From Diphasiastrum complanatum (taxonomy: Eukaryota > Streptophyta > Lycopodiopsida > Lycopodiales > Lycopodiaceae): a DNA stretch of 64,000 bases. The DNA lies in contig CM055096.1 in assembly GCA_029204225.1 (NCBI GenBank), positions 69,897,444-69,961,443 on the forward strand, given 5' to 3'. Below the pieces are notes generated by a model, which had not been told where the DNA came from, did no database searches, and worked only from the letters and a program-made list of their open reading frames with translations. Both the position numbers and the translations under genes were made by a program. Shown here piece after piece: positions 51,896 through 62,139 of the stretch. Positions within the stretch are counted from its first letter, which is position 1; each line of letters begins with the position of its first letter.

Positions 51896-52879
51896 TCAAT
51901 GCTCTGGCTCTGACCCAGACGAATGCTCTAGAGACAACTCAGGGCCCCGAGCTGACTCTCGCAGCCGATATCTGTGCCTGTCTGGAACTGTCATGGGCTG
52001 TGTATCCGAGGAGGAGGACTCGTCACTAGCATCATCCCAATCTGCCTCCGCATCAGCCCCCAAGCAAGCCAAACCAACAACACCTGCTCCAGCTGGCTGT
52101 AATGCTGCACCTCTAGCTGTACCTGGAGCCCTGTGTGGTCGTCCTCTCTTCCTTGGCAGTTTCTGTGCCTTGCCTTTCTTGTTCGGTGCACCCTTGGGCC
52201 TTCCTGGTCTCTTGCGGACAAGAAGAGTTGTCAATGCCTCATCACCCCCATGCAAATTACCTGGCTGGCTAGGCTGGGCCCAAGTTGAGGCCGGCTGGGA
52301 TAGGGAAGCAAAAGAGAGAACTCCCAGTGCACCTGAGCAAGGAGGATGAGCTCGTGGAGTGTGTGCCCGTGGGGCTGCTATGGGTGGAGGAACTGGCTGT
52401 GCAGGAGGTGAGTACAGTGGCGATATGTACTGAAAGGGACGCTGCAGTGGCCGGTACTGGTACATCATGGGTGCTGCCAAAGGGGGAGCCAGTGGAGTGG
52501 GTGCTGCCAAAGGAGGGGGATGTGGAGTGGGTGCTGCCACTGGAGGAGCAGTTGGAGGAGTCACTGTCGATGTGGGCGCTGCAAGAGAGAACCTGAGCAC
52601 AGATGGTGGCCTGCTATGGAGACCTGGTGCTGCAGAAGTGGACGACGATGGAGGGGCTGCAGGCTTGAATGGCATCGGTGGCACTGGAGGAGCTGTGCGA
52701 CGCACATATACCCTCTGAGAAGTTGGAGGAACTGTAGACACCTCATGCGGCTGCTCTGGCTGGGACTCTGTGTATGGCATGCTGGCAAGAGATGAAGGGG
52801 GTGCCCTGACACTCAGCATCTGCTGGGCCTTTGAATGCAATGTGGCAATCAAGTCGTCCAACTGGGCATCTGAATACAA
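51896..52879 (-). CDS. hAT-borne Pro-rich protein segment with AT-hooks
   Basis: A 327-codon minus frame. N-terminal part (MYSDAQLDDLIATLHSKAQQ) is helical; about 40-215 are Pro/Ala/Ser-rich; about 230-262 holds VRKRPGRPKGAPNKKG and LPRKRGRPHRAPG, two AT-hook cores (GRP within basic residues); the end is acidic and Ser-rich. Transposase coding continues from upstream with NMMEEALDRGQSDLDVGLAA and FDCTDWEAMQGLQG (about 53155-52995), so this is probably the last part of the transposase with a stop or shift between, rather than an independent gene. AT-hooks would bind the AT-rich subterminal DNA. Confidence 0.6.
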   Translation of the reverse strand: MYSDAQLDDLIATLHSKAQQMLSVRAPPSSLASMPYTESQPEQPHEVSTVPPTSQRVYVRRTAPPVPPMPFKPAAPPSSSTSAAPGLHSRPPSVLRFSLAAPTSTVTPPTAPPVAAPTPHPPPLAAPTPLAPPLAAPMMYQYRPLQRPFQYISPLYSPPAQPVPPPIAAPRAHTPRAHPPCSGALGVLSFASLSQPASTWAQPSQPGNLHGGDEALTTLLVRKRPGRPKGAPNKKGKAQKLPRKRGRPHRAPGTARGAALQPAGAGVVGLACLGADAEADWDDASDESSSSDTQPMTVPDRHRYRLRESARGPELSLEHSSGSEPEH

Positions 52880-53146
52880 ATGCTCTAGGCTCTGGGCCTC
52901 ATCCTGTGCACCAACCCCTGAATCATCCTATGCACCATCCCCTGAATCAACCCGTGCCTCACCCCATGCCTCATCATGTGCACCCCTGTAGACCTTGCAT
53001 GGCCTCCCAATCTGTGCAATCAAAGTCATCTGGTGCCTCCTCTAGTGTGCTGTCGTAGTAACGGCCATGACTTTGTACTGCACGCATCCAAGCAGCTGCG
53101 AGACCGACATCTAAATCACTCTGCCCTCTATCAAGAGCCTCCTCCA

Positions 53147-53383
53147 TCATGTTGACATAGGTAGGTATGCCACTACCCCCCCTGTGTGCCCTGCCTGTCT
53201 CCCGATATAACCTGTGCCATGTGCCCCACCTCTGCCACGTGATGCAACTGTGACCCCTGCCCGTGGCGTGTGCCCTGCACCTGTATCATCTGCCTCATCC
53301 CTCTCTGATTTGGCAAACACAACCCGAATGGGCTCATCCTCATCATGCTCATCCTCTGACACTGGCTCATCCATCTCATACAA
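53147..53383 (-). pseudogene. hAT transposase, acidic linker exon
   Basis: Minus frame MYEMDEPVSEDEHDEDEPIR, VVFAKSERDEADDTGAGHTP with a Gly/Arg-rich end. The acidic D/E block before an R-V-F/L motif is typical of the segment after the dimerisation domain of plant BED-hAT transposases. (TC)n tracts at 53407-53464 lie just upstream, in the presumed intron. Confidence 0.55.
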
Positions 53384-53406
53384 TGGGGGCTCTCTGTGCT
53401 CAAGCC

Positions 53407-53466
53407 CAAGCTCTCTCTCTCTCTCTCTCTCTCATCTCAGCAAGCTCCCTCTCTCTCTCTCTCTGC
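53407..53466. repeat. (TC)n tracts inside hAT
   Basis: Two (CT)n blocks separated by CATCTCAGCAAGCTCC. They fall between transposase coding segments. Confidence 0.9.
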
Positions 53467-53639
53467 CATCAACTGTGTGCCCAAGTCATCTGCAGACATG
53501 GGATGGACACTGTCCGTAGGCAAGTCAACCTGGCGCTCCAAATCAAATATCTTTGTCTACAAGGTCAAAATTGAACGTGTCAGGACAACAATTTTATCAA
53601 AAATTGAAACCTACATTTTAGTGAGACGTCAACCAACAT

Positions 53640-56247
53640 GCTATGGGAGAAAAGCCCATCACCTGCAATGCGCTTGTAATGGTCGGCAGTCTCCTGGCGA
53701 GACGTGCGTTGGTGCTACAGAACACCAACCGCTCCAACTGACTCACTTACAGCCTGTTTTTTCTCCTCGTGTGAATGAGGGTCCATGTGTTCCAATTATG
53801 CTCACACACGGAGGCAGCGCAATCCTATGGTACGTGCAATGAAATGGTTCAGCACATGTGCACGGGTGGAACGTCAACGAAACACAGCAAGGGAGGGTGA
53901 GATGAGATGCATACCTGTGAAAGGACCCGCAGTGCAAGACGCTGTATGGAGGGATAGGTGCTATCGAACATGGTCCACCAGGTAATGGGGAGCTGCCTCC
54001 TCTTTGGTTCCTGAGCAGCCGGGTGACTGAACGTGCCCATTCCGAAATAAAATGCAGCTAGCTCCTCCATGAGTCTGATAGGATCCAAGCCAATGTGTGG
54101 ACCCACCATGTAGATGTACTGAAGCCAATCCGCCTTGAGCTCCCTGTCTGATATCTGTGTCGAAGAAAGGAAGAGGGGATGCAAGATGTGTGCAATGCTG
54201 TGGATACTCCTGTGAAAGTAGTTCCACCACGTCTCTCGATGAACCTCAGCTCCGTCATCCTGCACGAAATCGAAGCAAATTTTGGAAAAAATGTAACATC
54301 GACAAAAAAACAAACTAGTAAACACTGAAAAAATAAAGACCAATTACAACATTGTACCGCTTACCTCTCTGGCTGCAAGATGGGCAGCTGCAGGAACTGT
54401 CCGATCCGGTCCATGAGCTCATACACCAGTCCAAGTGTGGACTCCTCGTTGTCAGCCATGCGAAGCACAATGTAGAGTGGTCGAAGGAGTCTTGACAATG
54501 TCTGTGCATCCCTCCAGAACTGGTCTCCCCTCACCGTGGAAGAAAAGTGCTCCCCATCCTCGGTGTGCTGAAATGTGCTGGCACGCCAAAGATCACTGAC
54601 AACCATCTGTAGAAGCTGTGCCCTGACCTGATCAGATGGTCGATGACCACCAGGTCGAATGCAAAGCATGTGGGGGCTGGCTTACGGAGGTCCAAATGGC
54701 TGAACACCCGAAACATGGCAAGAACATGCCTCTTCTTGGTGACAAAGGTCACCAGGAAGAGGGCCTCGCGGACGATGGCTCTAACCCAAGGAAGTGCACC
54801 TATGTCCCCCATCAAAAGGTCTATGCCGTGCGCCGCATAGGGGGTATGGACGATGTGAGAGAACTCGGCCTCTAGCAGGACACCCATCTGAACACAGTTG
54901 GTGGCATTGTCCGTCACCACCGTAAGGACATGCTGGGGGCCTATGGACAGGATGGAAGACCTAATGACATCGTACATGAACTCTGCAGATATGACTCTTC
55001 CCCTCCCCTACTGCAATCCACGGCTCTCAAAAACTGTGTACCCATGCAGATGGAGACCAAGATGTTGAGGATAGGCCTTCTCCTGACATCAGTCCAGCCA
55101 TCGGAGATGATGTTGCATCCATATGTGGCCCAGTGGTGGCGTAGAGGCTCCATCTCTCTAGACAAGGACTCAACCCTATCTCTCAGCATGTGTGTGCGGA
55201 TAACTTCTGAACCAGGGACTCTCCAGCTAGGGCTGATAGACTGTGCAAGGCGGAATGCGCTTCTGAAGGGCTCCGAATCGGTGATGGCAAAAGGTAGATT
55301 CAGCTCGTAAATCAAACTGGCCATGACCTGTGTGGCCTCTCTGTCCATGCGCGACTGATGCGCGCCGCGAATGGTCTGCTGCACAAGGGCTCTACCTGGT
55401 GGGCGACGGATGGTGGACCTCCAGCACGGTGCACCAACTGTGACGGGAATGGACGATGACGCGACAGGCTGGGCATTGGTGGATGCATCGGCTGTAGACG
55501 TGGAATGGGGAGAGTGGGATGCACTGGCAGGGATGGGTGCAGCAGCATAGGTGGGGTGCACTGGTGGAGGGGCAACATCTGACATGGGGAATGAAAACTG
55601 CTGGCTGAATAGGTCATCCGGATGGAAGGGAAGGAAGAAGGGATCTCATCCACATCCTCGAAGGCCTCACCAGTAGCATCCTGGGCCTGCTCAAGTGGCG
55701 AAGAATCCATGAAAAAATCGTAAACCGGGGCCATGCGAGCAATAGGACGTGGTGATGGAACCGCAGTGGCAACTGGCGGACGTGATGGGACGGGATCCAC
55801 CGGAATGGGTGCAGATGGGGGTGTGTGTGGCGGAATTGTCTAAGGGGGATGAGGGGCAATGGGACGGGATGAGGATGGACTCCCTCTCCTTGTGTGTGCC
55901 AACCAAGCAGGCAGCAACTCTGGGTCAGCCACATAAGGAGCGGTGCAAAACCGGAGAACGCCCTCTGAAATGGTGTTCTCCCCCGCCACGAGCCGCGGCC
56001 CGTAGGTGTCCAGTAGTCGTTGCCTGTCGGGGACGGACATGCTGCCACAAGGGGCAACATTTAAGGTGGCACCAATTTTGGCGCGTGCACCGAGCAGATG
56101 GCCTTTAAGGCGAGTGACGGACGCAACGAATTCGACGAGACAGTATCGACAACGCACGATCTTCTGACCGGTCTTGTTGGTCTTGTCGGCAACCCGCCTG
56201 ACAATGTCTACGTCATCTTACAGACCGGAAAGGTCGGATTGCACCAT
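53640..56247 (-). pseudogene. hAT transposase (BED finger, DUF659, dimerisation domain)
   Basis: Cut-and-paste transposase of the hAT superfamily, read on the minus strand. ATG at 56245-56247 gives MVQSDLSGL, a TAA, then DDVDIVRRVADKTNKTGQKI and VRCRYCLVEFVASVTRLKGH (BED zinc finger, C-x2-C...H). A Pro/Ser-rich linker to about 55420 follows. The catalytic core has NLPFAITDSEPFRSAFRLAQ, CNIISDGWTDVRRRPILNIL (first Asp), VLTVVTDNATNCVQMGVLLE (second Asp), and HTPYAAHGIDLLMGDIGALP. Then LRPLYIVLRMADNEESTLGL and the C-terminal half ITWWTMFDSTYPSIQRLALR. A donor-like VLSQ|GTATGC and a downstream segment AASVCEHNWNTWTLIHTRRK, NRL, TAA, VSQLERLVFCSTNARL supply the hAT dimerisation motif with its conserved Glu. 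At least three introns are likely. TAA codons near the start and in RL-stop-VSQ plus frameshifts suggest it is no longer functional. Confidence 0.88.
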
Positions 56248-56519
56248 TGCGATGGAGAAAACTAGGGAAAAAATACAGATGAAGCTAAAAGTGGAAGGAT
56301 GGATTGCTGAAAAAAAAACAGCAGGGTTCATTGTTGGAGAGACGCCGAAAATGGGCGAAGGCAGGGCGAAGCAAGTCAGATGCAAGGCAGGGCGTTGCGT
56401 GGGCGAAGGGCGACGCAAATGCAAGGCGAAAACAACAACGATGGCAGTGCGAAGGAGGGCGCAAAAAAAATTTCAAAGGAAACGCGAGGGGGGCGGGTAG
56501 GTGTTTAGGTCAATTTTTT

Positions 56520-56645
56520 TTTAAAAAAAATATTAAATATTAAATAATATTTATATTGTGGTACCGTGGTACCAACATGGTACCGCGGTACCAGTATGGT
56601 CCCGTGCTACCGGGATCCGAGGTACCTGGTACCGTGGGACCTATG
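56520..56645 (-). repeat. Right terminal region with GGTACC array
   Basis: GTGGTACCGTGGTACCAACA, TGGTACCGCGGTACCAGTAT, CCGGGATCCGAGGTACC and TGGTACCGTGGGACCTATG. The AT-rich TTAAATATTAAATAATATT just inside mirrors ATTTAATATTTTTTTTT at the left. Confidence 0.85.
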
Positions 56646-56659
56646 CTTTGAATAGTTGT

Positions 56660-57180
56660 TTTCTTACACTAGTCCAAAAAAAGAAAAATAAATCTATAAA
56701 TGGTGGAATCTAATCAGGATCATTCAGACTATATTACCCAAGTAGACGATAAAGAATGGTAAAGGACAATTGAATATTATCTCAAGCTAAAATTGGGTCA
56801 ATTTTGAATGGTGTCTGATTGACCTCAAATTTGACAGAAAAATTGTTTGTGGTTTTTAATGAGTTGCATTCTCTCCTCAATGAGACACTAGTTTGGCCAT
56901 TATTGCTCAATATATACAATAAACATAAAAATTGTGGTAACTTGAACAAAACAACTCTACTTTGGGTCAAATGACTTTTGGTTTACTATTGTATAGAATC
57001 CTAAATTTGCATAATAGTTATGGGTAGAGTTGTTGACTGCCACCGAAAAGGTGCAGCCTCGAATCCTGACCACTGTGTGGTGACATATAAGGAGCTTAGC
57101 TTCGTAAATGGCATTGCCAGGTTGTATTCACACGTGTGGGAATGCCCTAATGTGTGATAATGATCTCCTCAACTTTCTAT
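56660..57180. other. No recognisable feature
   Basis: AT-rich flank of the hAT insertion. Nothing recognised. Confidence 0.4.
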
Positions 57181-57480
57181 TTGCACTTTAGATCACCAAT
57201 AGATTGATAATCAAGATCAATGTCAAAAAACTAAGGCAAAGACACAAATCTACATGCATACATTCATCAACTAAGTTTTTTCACACGTGTGGAAAGTACA
57301 TATGAAAAAAATTAAGTACAAAAAGTTGTTGCTCTCAAGTAGAGAGAGAAAGTGCCAATCAGGCCTCAAGTAGAGAGAGAAAGTGAAATAGTCACAAATT
57401 GCCAAATCTCCATTAACTCTCAAAAACTCAATACAATACTGAATGTAATCCATGTACATGTAGTATCTCTAGGTAGTCCA
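57180..57480. repeat. Diverged relative of the 4.0-4.3 kb copia-associated repeat
   Basis: Shares GATCAATGTCAAAAAACTAAGGCAA and paired TCAAGTAGAGAGAGAAAGTG motifs (57337 and 57367) with 4040-4250. No gag follows at the expected place; the flanking 57800-58030 frame is Lys-rich without a recognised domain. Confidence 0.45.
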
Positions 57481-57489
57481 CGCTCAATT

Positions 57490-60400
57490 CCTATTGGACC
57501 CCTTTTCTAGCACCTTTTGCATTAAGGGCTGGAAGGTCAAAATGAAGGAAAATAGTGAGCTGCCCATGTCTAGCTTTTTTTGTGACCGTGTCACTTCTTT
57601 TGAGTTTGTCCAACATTTTTAGAGTCATCGGATTTAAGAATGTCTGAATAATCAATATAAAAACCTTCAGCATCAGTAGGAAATAGCCCTTTGTCTTGTA
57701 GAGGGGTATTATTGTGGGCACTAGTAAAAGGAGTGTGGTTAAAATAACAGTCATTGAAATTCCCTCAAGATTTAGTAGAATCAAATCTAGGTCTACCATA
57801 GGAACCTTTGAAGGGTGGTTTCACATGTTTAATCTCCATTTACTTGTTGGCAGACATAAAAATGAACAATAAGGAAAGCTTCAAGGGAAAAAGGTTGGAA
57901 ACAATTGCAGTTGGCAAAAATACCAAGATTAACAACAAAAAAGAGAAGGAAGTCATAAAAAAGATAGCAACAATACAAAGGGGAGAGAAAAGACCAGATA
58001 CGTTATACAGGGTTTTGGCCAGGACATAGTTGGAAGATTAACTTTTAAAACTGACCTTTATTTGAGATTTGGAAAATTTATTTGACTTTTTTTATAATGC
58101 AAAGAGTCCAATGCACTCTACAAATTTTGAAGCATTCTATTACCCATTGTGACTGAGGGTGCAAGCCCGTAAGGCCCCACCTTTATCTCAAGGTGGAATA
58201 CCATTGTTGATGGCCATGTATCATTTTTTTTTTTCATTCGTTCTCAACCTAGTTCTAGAGACCCTTATTGGCAGGTATGCTATTTTTTTACAGACCAACT
58301 TCTATGTAGAACCAGTGACTATGGGCTTTTGCAAGAATGGGCCATGATTGAGAACTGTCGGGTCCGTCTGTAAATCAACAAGTACGTTGTGATATCATAT
58401 CACAAAAGCCTTGACATAACAATGAAATTTTTCGATTGAAAATAAAAAAAATTATCTAAAAATTTCTCACTTTTCATTTAGGTTCAAACAATGCATTTAT
58501 TAGCTTTTTTTGCTAAAGAGGTGAGTATCTATAAGTTAAGTTATCGTGATGATTCATTTATTTATTTTTTAATATTTTAAGTTGCAAGAGCTTACACTAT
58601 CACTATCACTGCCACAAAGGTAATTAAATTTTCTACAATCGTAGAATTAAGATTGCATATTGGGATTAAAAAGACTACGAATTGTGTATGAAATGGTTTT
58701 GCCAATAAATAGGTGATCTTCATTTGATGATAATTTCCTACAATGAATTTAATATTTTGATCACAAAATATGTATGTCGTTTTGGAATTTTAAGGTTGGC
58801 AAGGATTAAAAAATATCACCATTAATATTCACAATAATCACAATCAATATTTAGAATATTTCAATATTCACAATAAGCATGATCGGTATTAACGAGTATT
58901 CACAATAATCAAGAGTACCCATGATCCGTATTCACAATATATATCATGTCCTCTTCTTCTCCATCATTATGCAAAGACTAAACCTGAACAAGACACTAGC
59001 TTGGATTATCTCTTCCTATGTTGTGGTGTTTAAGTTATTGCTTAATGCTGGTCTTTCCATTAGACATGGACAATGCCTAGATCACCAAACATGTTTAGTA
59101 TCCTCTTGTTTGTAGATTTGCTATGCAGGTTGAAAGAGCCAAAAGCTATGGATTTGCGCTTAGGAAGAACGGCTTCCAAGCTCTTTGATAGCTAGTATCC
59201 CATGCCATTGGCACCCTCTATCATGTTCTCATCCTCTCAAGACCCCTATCCTAGACATTTTTCGTGGATTACATGACCTCATTCCTTCACTTTTTTTTTT
59301 TTTGCTTATACTTTGATGGACAACCTAATGCTAAAAGAGCTAGGATTCATCTCTCACAATACTCTTACTCGTTTCTACAACATCTCTCTTACTAACAAGT
59401 AGAAAATTGATTGATTCATTTGATTCAAGTATTAAGTAGCTATATTGTACCCATCCCACATAAGCATTAAAACATGAAGTGCCATGACAAAGTCTATTCT
59501 AACACCCTACCCTATGTTTTTCATATCAACCACTATATGGTCAAAATACTTGGTACTAGATTCTTGGGCAAGACTTCATTCCAAAACAATGCTAGCATGG
59601 ACAAATATCAAATTTCACATATTACAAATAGCACATAGTCAGACATATACTAGTGACTAGCATTTTGTGAATATAACTCCAAACTAAGGGCACAGTAGTT
59701 AGTTATCCAAGTAGCACAAGCCATAATCAACTAAAATGGTCATTTTATAACTTGGGCTTAAAAAAATAATGGAGTCAAGTTATAAAGCACAAAATTAGTT
59801 GATTCAAATAGTGTAAAATGATGGGTCCAAAGAGTTAACTTTGGTGTGGCCTAATCAAATTCCTTTTTCCTTTCTATACGAAGGGTTAGTTTTGCGTACA
59901 TTGAATCTTTCTAGTTATAATGTCAAAATTTTAATGAAAGAAGATCTCCAAACCTAATGTCTTTGATTTTCTTCATTGTGGAATGCTTTATGACTTATTG
60001 TGATGTTTTTATTGCTTGAAGATATGATAAAAGCATACACTTGTAGGAAAAGAGAGGAATATTTTTAGTAATTTTTCTATTTTGTATGATTTGGAGTTGA
60101 AGTAGCCTTAAAAGCTTAAAAGTAGTATTAGTTTTGAAAATACTATTAATTAATAGTGTTAATGCTTGATTAGTGTTAATGGAGTGGCGTTAATAATGAA
60201 AAATAATGTTCAAATGATGTGAATAAGATTATTCATGGTTATTGTTGCTTTTGAGCCTTTCTAATTTTCATAGCTACCATTCTTGGATGTTTAATAAATG
60301 GCAATGCTGATTGAAAGTACTATTTTGCCATAATGTAATGGTTAAGAAGGTGAGAAATGCAGCTGAGTGCTTGAAAGAGAGTTACTTGCATTGTGAGTAT

Positions 60401-60729
60401 GTGAGTTGCAACAATGGTAGGTGAGTTGAGTGAAAAAAAGGTTTAGAGCTTAAATCCCTATCAAAACAACCCATAAAACACTATACTACGAAATGACAAG
60501 TCTTTGTGAAGTCCCTATGCACTGCTGAGCATGGTCTGAGATTTCAACAACAATCGGTGCCTTTGCAAAGGATTTAAATATTTATTTGAATTAATTGCTT
60601 CATGTTATTACTTTTGCTAAATTGAAATATATTTTAAGAATCTATATCCCTTTACAACCAAGAATCCAAGAATCTTTTTGCAAATAAGTTCTTTAAGATA
60701 AGACTAGGTGATACTAGCAAATAACAATA
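57490..60729. other. No recognisable feature
   Basis: AT-rich, with short open frames only. Repeated ATTCACAATAATCA strings occur at about 58830-58935. No gene, terminal repeat or RNA feature was identified. Confidence 0.4.
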
Positions 60730-60737
60730 CGTCCAAC
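60730..60737 (+). repeat. 8-bp target duplication CGTCCAAC (left)
   Basis: CGTCCAAC precedes CATAGAATT and recurs at 61087-61094; it is present once more at 61098-61105 as part of a local ATGCGTCCAAC duplication. Confidence 0.9.
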
Positions 60738-61086
60738 CATAGAATTTATGAACCGTGGACGGTTCACCATGGTTCAATGAACCGTACGGTTCTCAAAACT
60801 TTTTGGGGGGAACCGTGTTAAACCGTACAATTAATTAATCAATTTTTTTTAATTTTCCAACCCCAAAAATAGCCCAAAAAAATTAGGGAGTGGGTACAGA
60901 ATTAGTATAGTACAATACAGTAGCCAAAAATAGCAAACAAAGTACATTAGCCAAAGAAATACCCGAAATCTGTGAAATGGGGATCAAAAATGCCTTGAGG
61001 GGTTTTGGGGGGAAATGGGTAAAACCGTGGTACGGTTCATCCCACGGTTCCCAGGACCCACGGTTCTGAGAACCGTGGGTTCTATG
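60738..61086 (-). mobile_element. hAT-type MITE, CATAG family, complete 349-bp copy
   Basis: CATAGAATTTATGAACCGTG at the left and GAACCGTGGGTTCTATG at the right, flanked by CGTCCAAC. The 23-bp family palindrome is at 61057-61079 (central G). Orientation is opposite to the 35613 copy: the left end here, ATGAACCGTGGACGGTTCAC and GAACCGTACGGTTCTC, matches the right end there. The interior (CCCCAAAACCCCTC and CACAGATTTC in inverse) matches 7497-7560. No coding capacity. Confidence 0.92.
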
Positions 61087-61109
61087 CGTCCAACATGCGT
61101 CCAACATGT

Positions 61110-61815
61110 AAGAGTATCAAACAAAATATGATATATAGGTGTGGTTGAGAAATGCCAGGAATAGCACTGCACTTTTATGTACTTCACTCAAAAATCCATA
61201 GCAATGTGTCCATCAAAAAGTTCTCAATTTGGAGCTGCACAACTGAACATGACTATTCAAAATTGCTATGTCAAGTGCTAGAAAGTATGGCATGAACCTT
61301 CTCCTTGAGAGACTTTTTGCTCGATCTTTCAACATCTCACTAATCATAAAAATATACCTGAATGTCCATGAGAACATTTGAATAAGGAATTGTGTAGACA
61401 TATGTGACCAATTGAAATCTCGTGATTGTGTATTGACAAAATTGTCTGGTCATATCTCACTAACTGCCACAAAAACGGCATTCAGCACGTGTTGTTGGAA
61501 GTCTACAACGAATGTCTCAAAATTAAGGAAACAAAGGAGGTTGAGTTATTGGCATCTTACAATTAGCAAAAAACTGTATGTGTGCAATTTAGCATCCTGG
61601 AACTTATCACATGTCAAGCTAATCTATATGAGACTGTCACTTAAAAGTGGATAGTCTCCAGCGAAGGTGTTAGAATTTTTATTATTTTTTGTCAACAGAA
61701 GCAAATGGTGTACAGTATGTTTTGAGAGAACAAATGGAAGTGTACATGCCCCTTACAATGGCCCAAACTGGTAAGGATTACTAATTACATCCAGCACACT
61801 CACAAGTTATGGGGA
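61110..61815. other. No recognisable feature
   Basis: Nothing recognised; short frames only. Confidence 0.4.
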
Positions 61816-61816
61816 C

Positions 61817-61962
61817 ATACCTACATAATCCAAACGGTAAATCTGGAAGAAAACAAGTAATCGTGTAGCAGCAATATCTTTCAAAACAAAACTGTCTCGT
61901 AAAATCTGTGCAACAGGTGCAACTACCACATTGATGAAAATATTCAAGTCTTCTGCGTAAAG
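61817..61962 (-). CDS. Candidate host exon, function unknown
   Basis: Minus strand reads ALYAEDLNIFINVVVAPVAQ, ILRDSFVLKDIAATRLLVFF and QIYRLDYV, then a good donor GTATGTCC at about 61816. A plausible acceptor CCTGCCAG lies just upstream. The amphipathic/hydrophobic pattern looks protein-like (helical repeat or membrane-associated), but I do not recognise the family and could not connect it with certainty to other exons. Another open stretch on the same strand, DPQFAVLYCLPQYFVFCCK near 62860-62785, could be a further exon. Confidence 0.3.
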
Positions 61963-62139
61963 AGCTGGCAGGTATGATGGAAGTCAGATTGACCGGGATC
62001 AAAGCAAGGCTACTATCCGTACACTGACTTGCATCATAAGTGGTTGAGCTCAAACTCGTGTTTGTCGCATCGAGCTCAAGTCTAGGATTTGTAATCTGGT
62101 TTTGCAAAGCAACAAACCAACCAATTAAGACCATACAAT

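Larger units (their letters stand above)
50476..56645 (-). mobile_element. Complete 6.17-kb hAT transposon
   Basis: Ends CATAGTGGCCTCTGTACC and, inverted, CATAGGTCCCACGGTACC, with an exact 8-bp duplication CTTTGAAT. Both subterminal regions are packed with GGTACC palindromes. It encodes a hAT transposase on the minus strand from about 56247 to about 53640, a Pro-rich AT-hook tail segment (52879-51896), and a separate basic, charged ORF on the + strand (51004-51368). BED finger, DUF659/RNase H-like core and hAT dimerisation domains are all present; several single stops and frameshifts interrupt them. Structural boundaries are better supported than activity. Confidence 0.95.

Noticed and set aside
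52285-52795. Overlapping + strand frames rich in Gly/Val/Trp within the hAT element
   Set aside because: Antisense shadows of the Pro/Ala-rich transposase tail.
57808-58029. Lys-rich 73-codon + frame as a gene
   Set aside because: No domain or splice support; composition follows the A-rich DNA.
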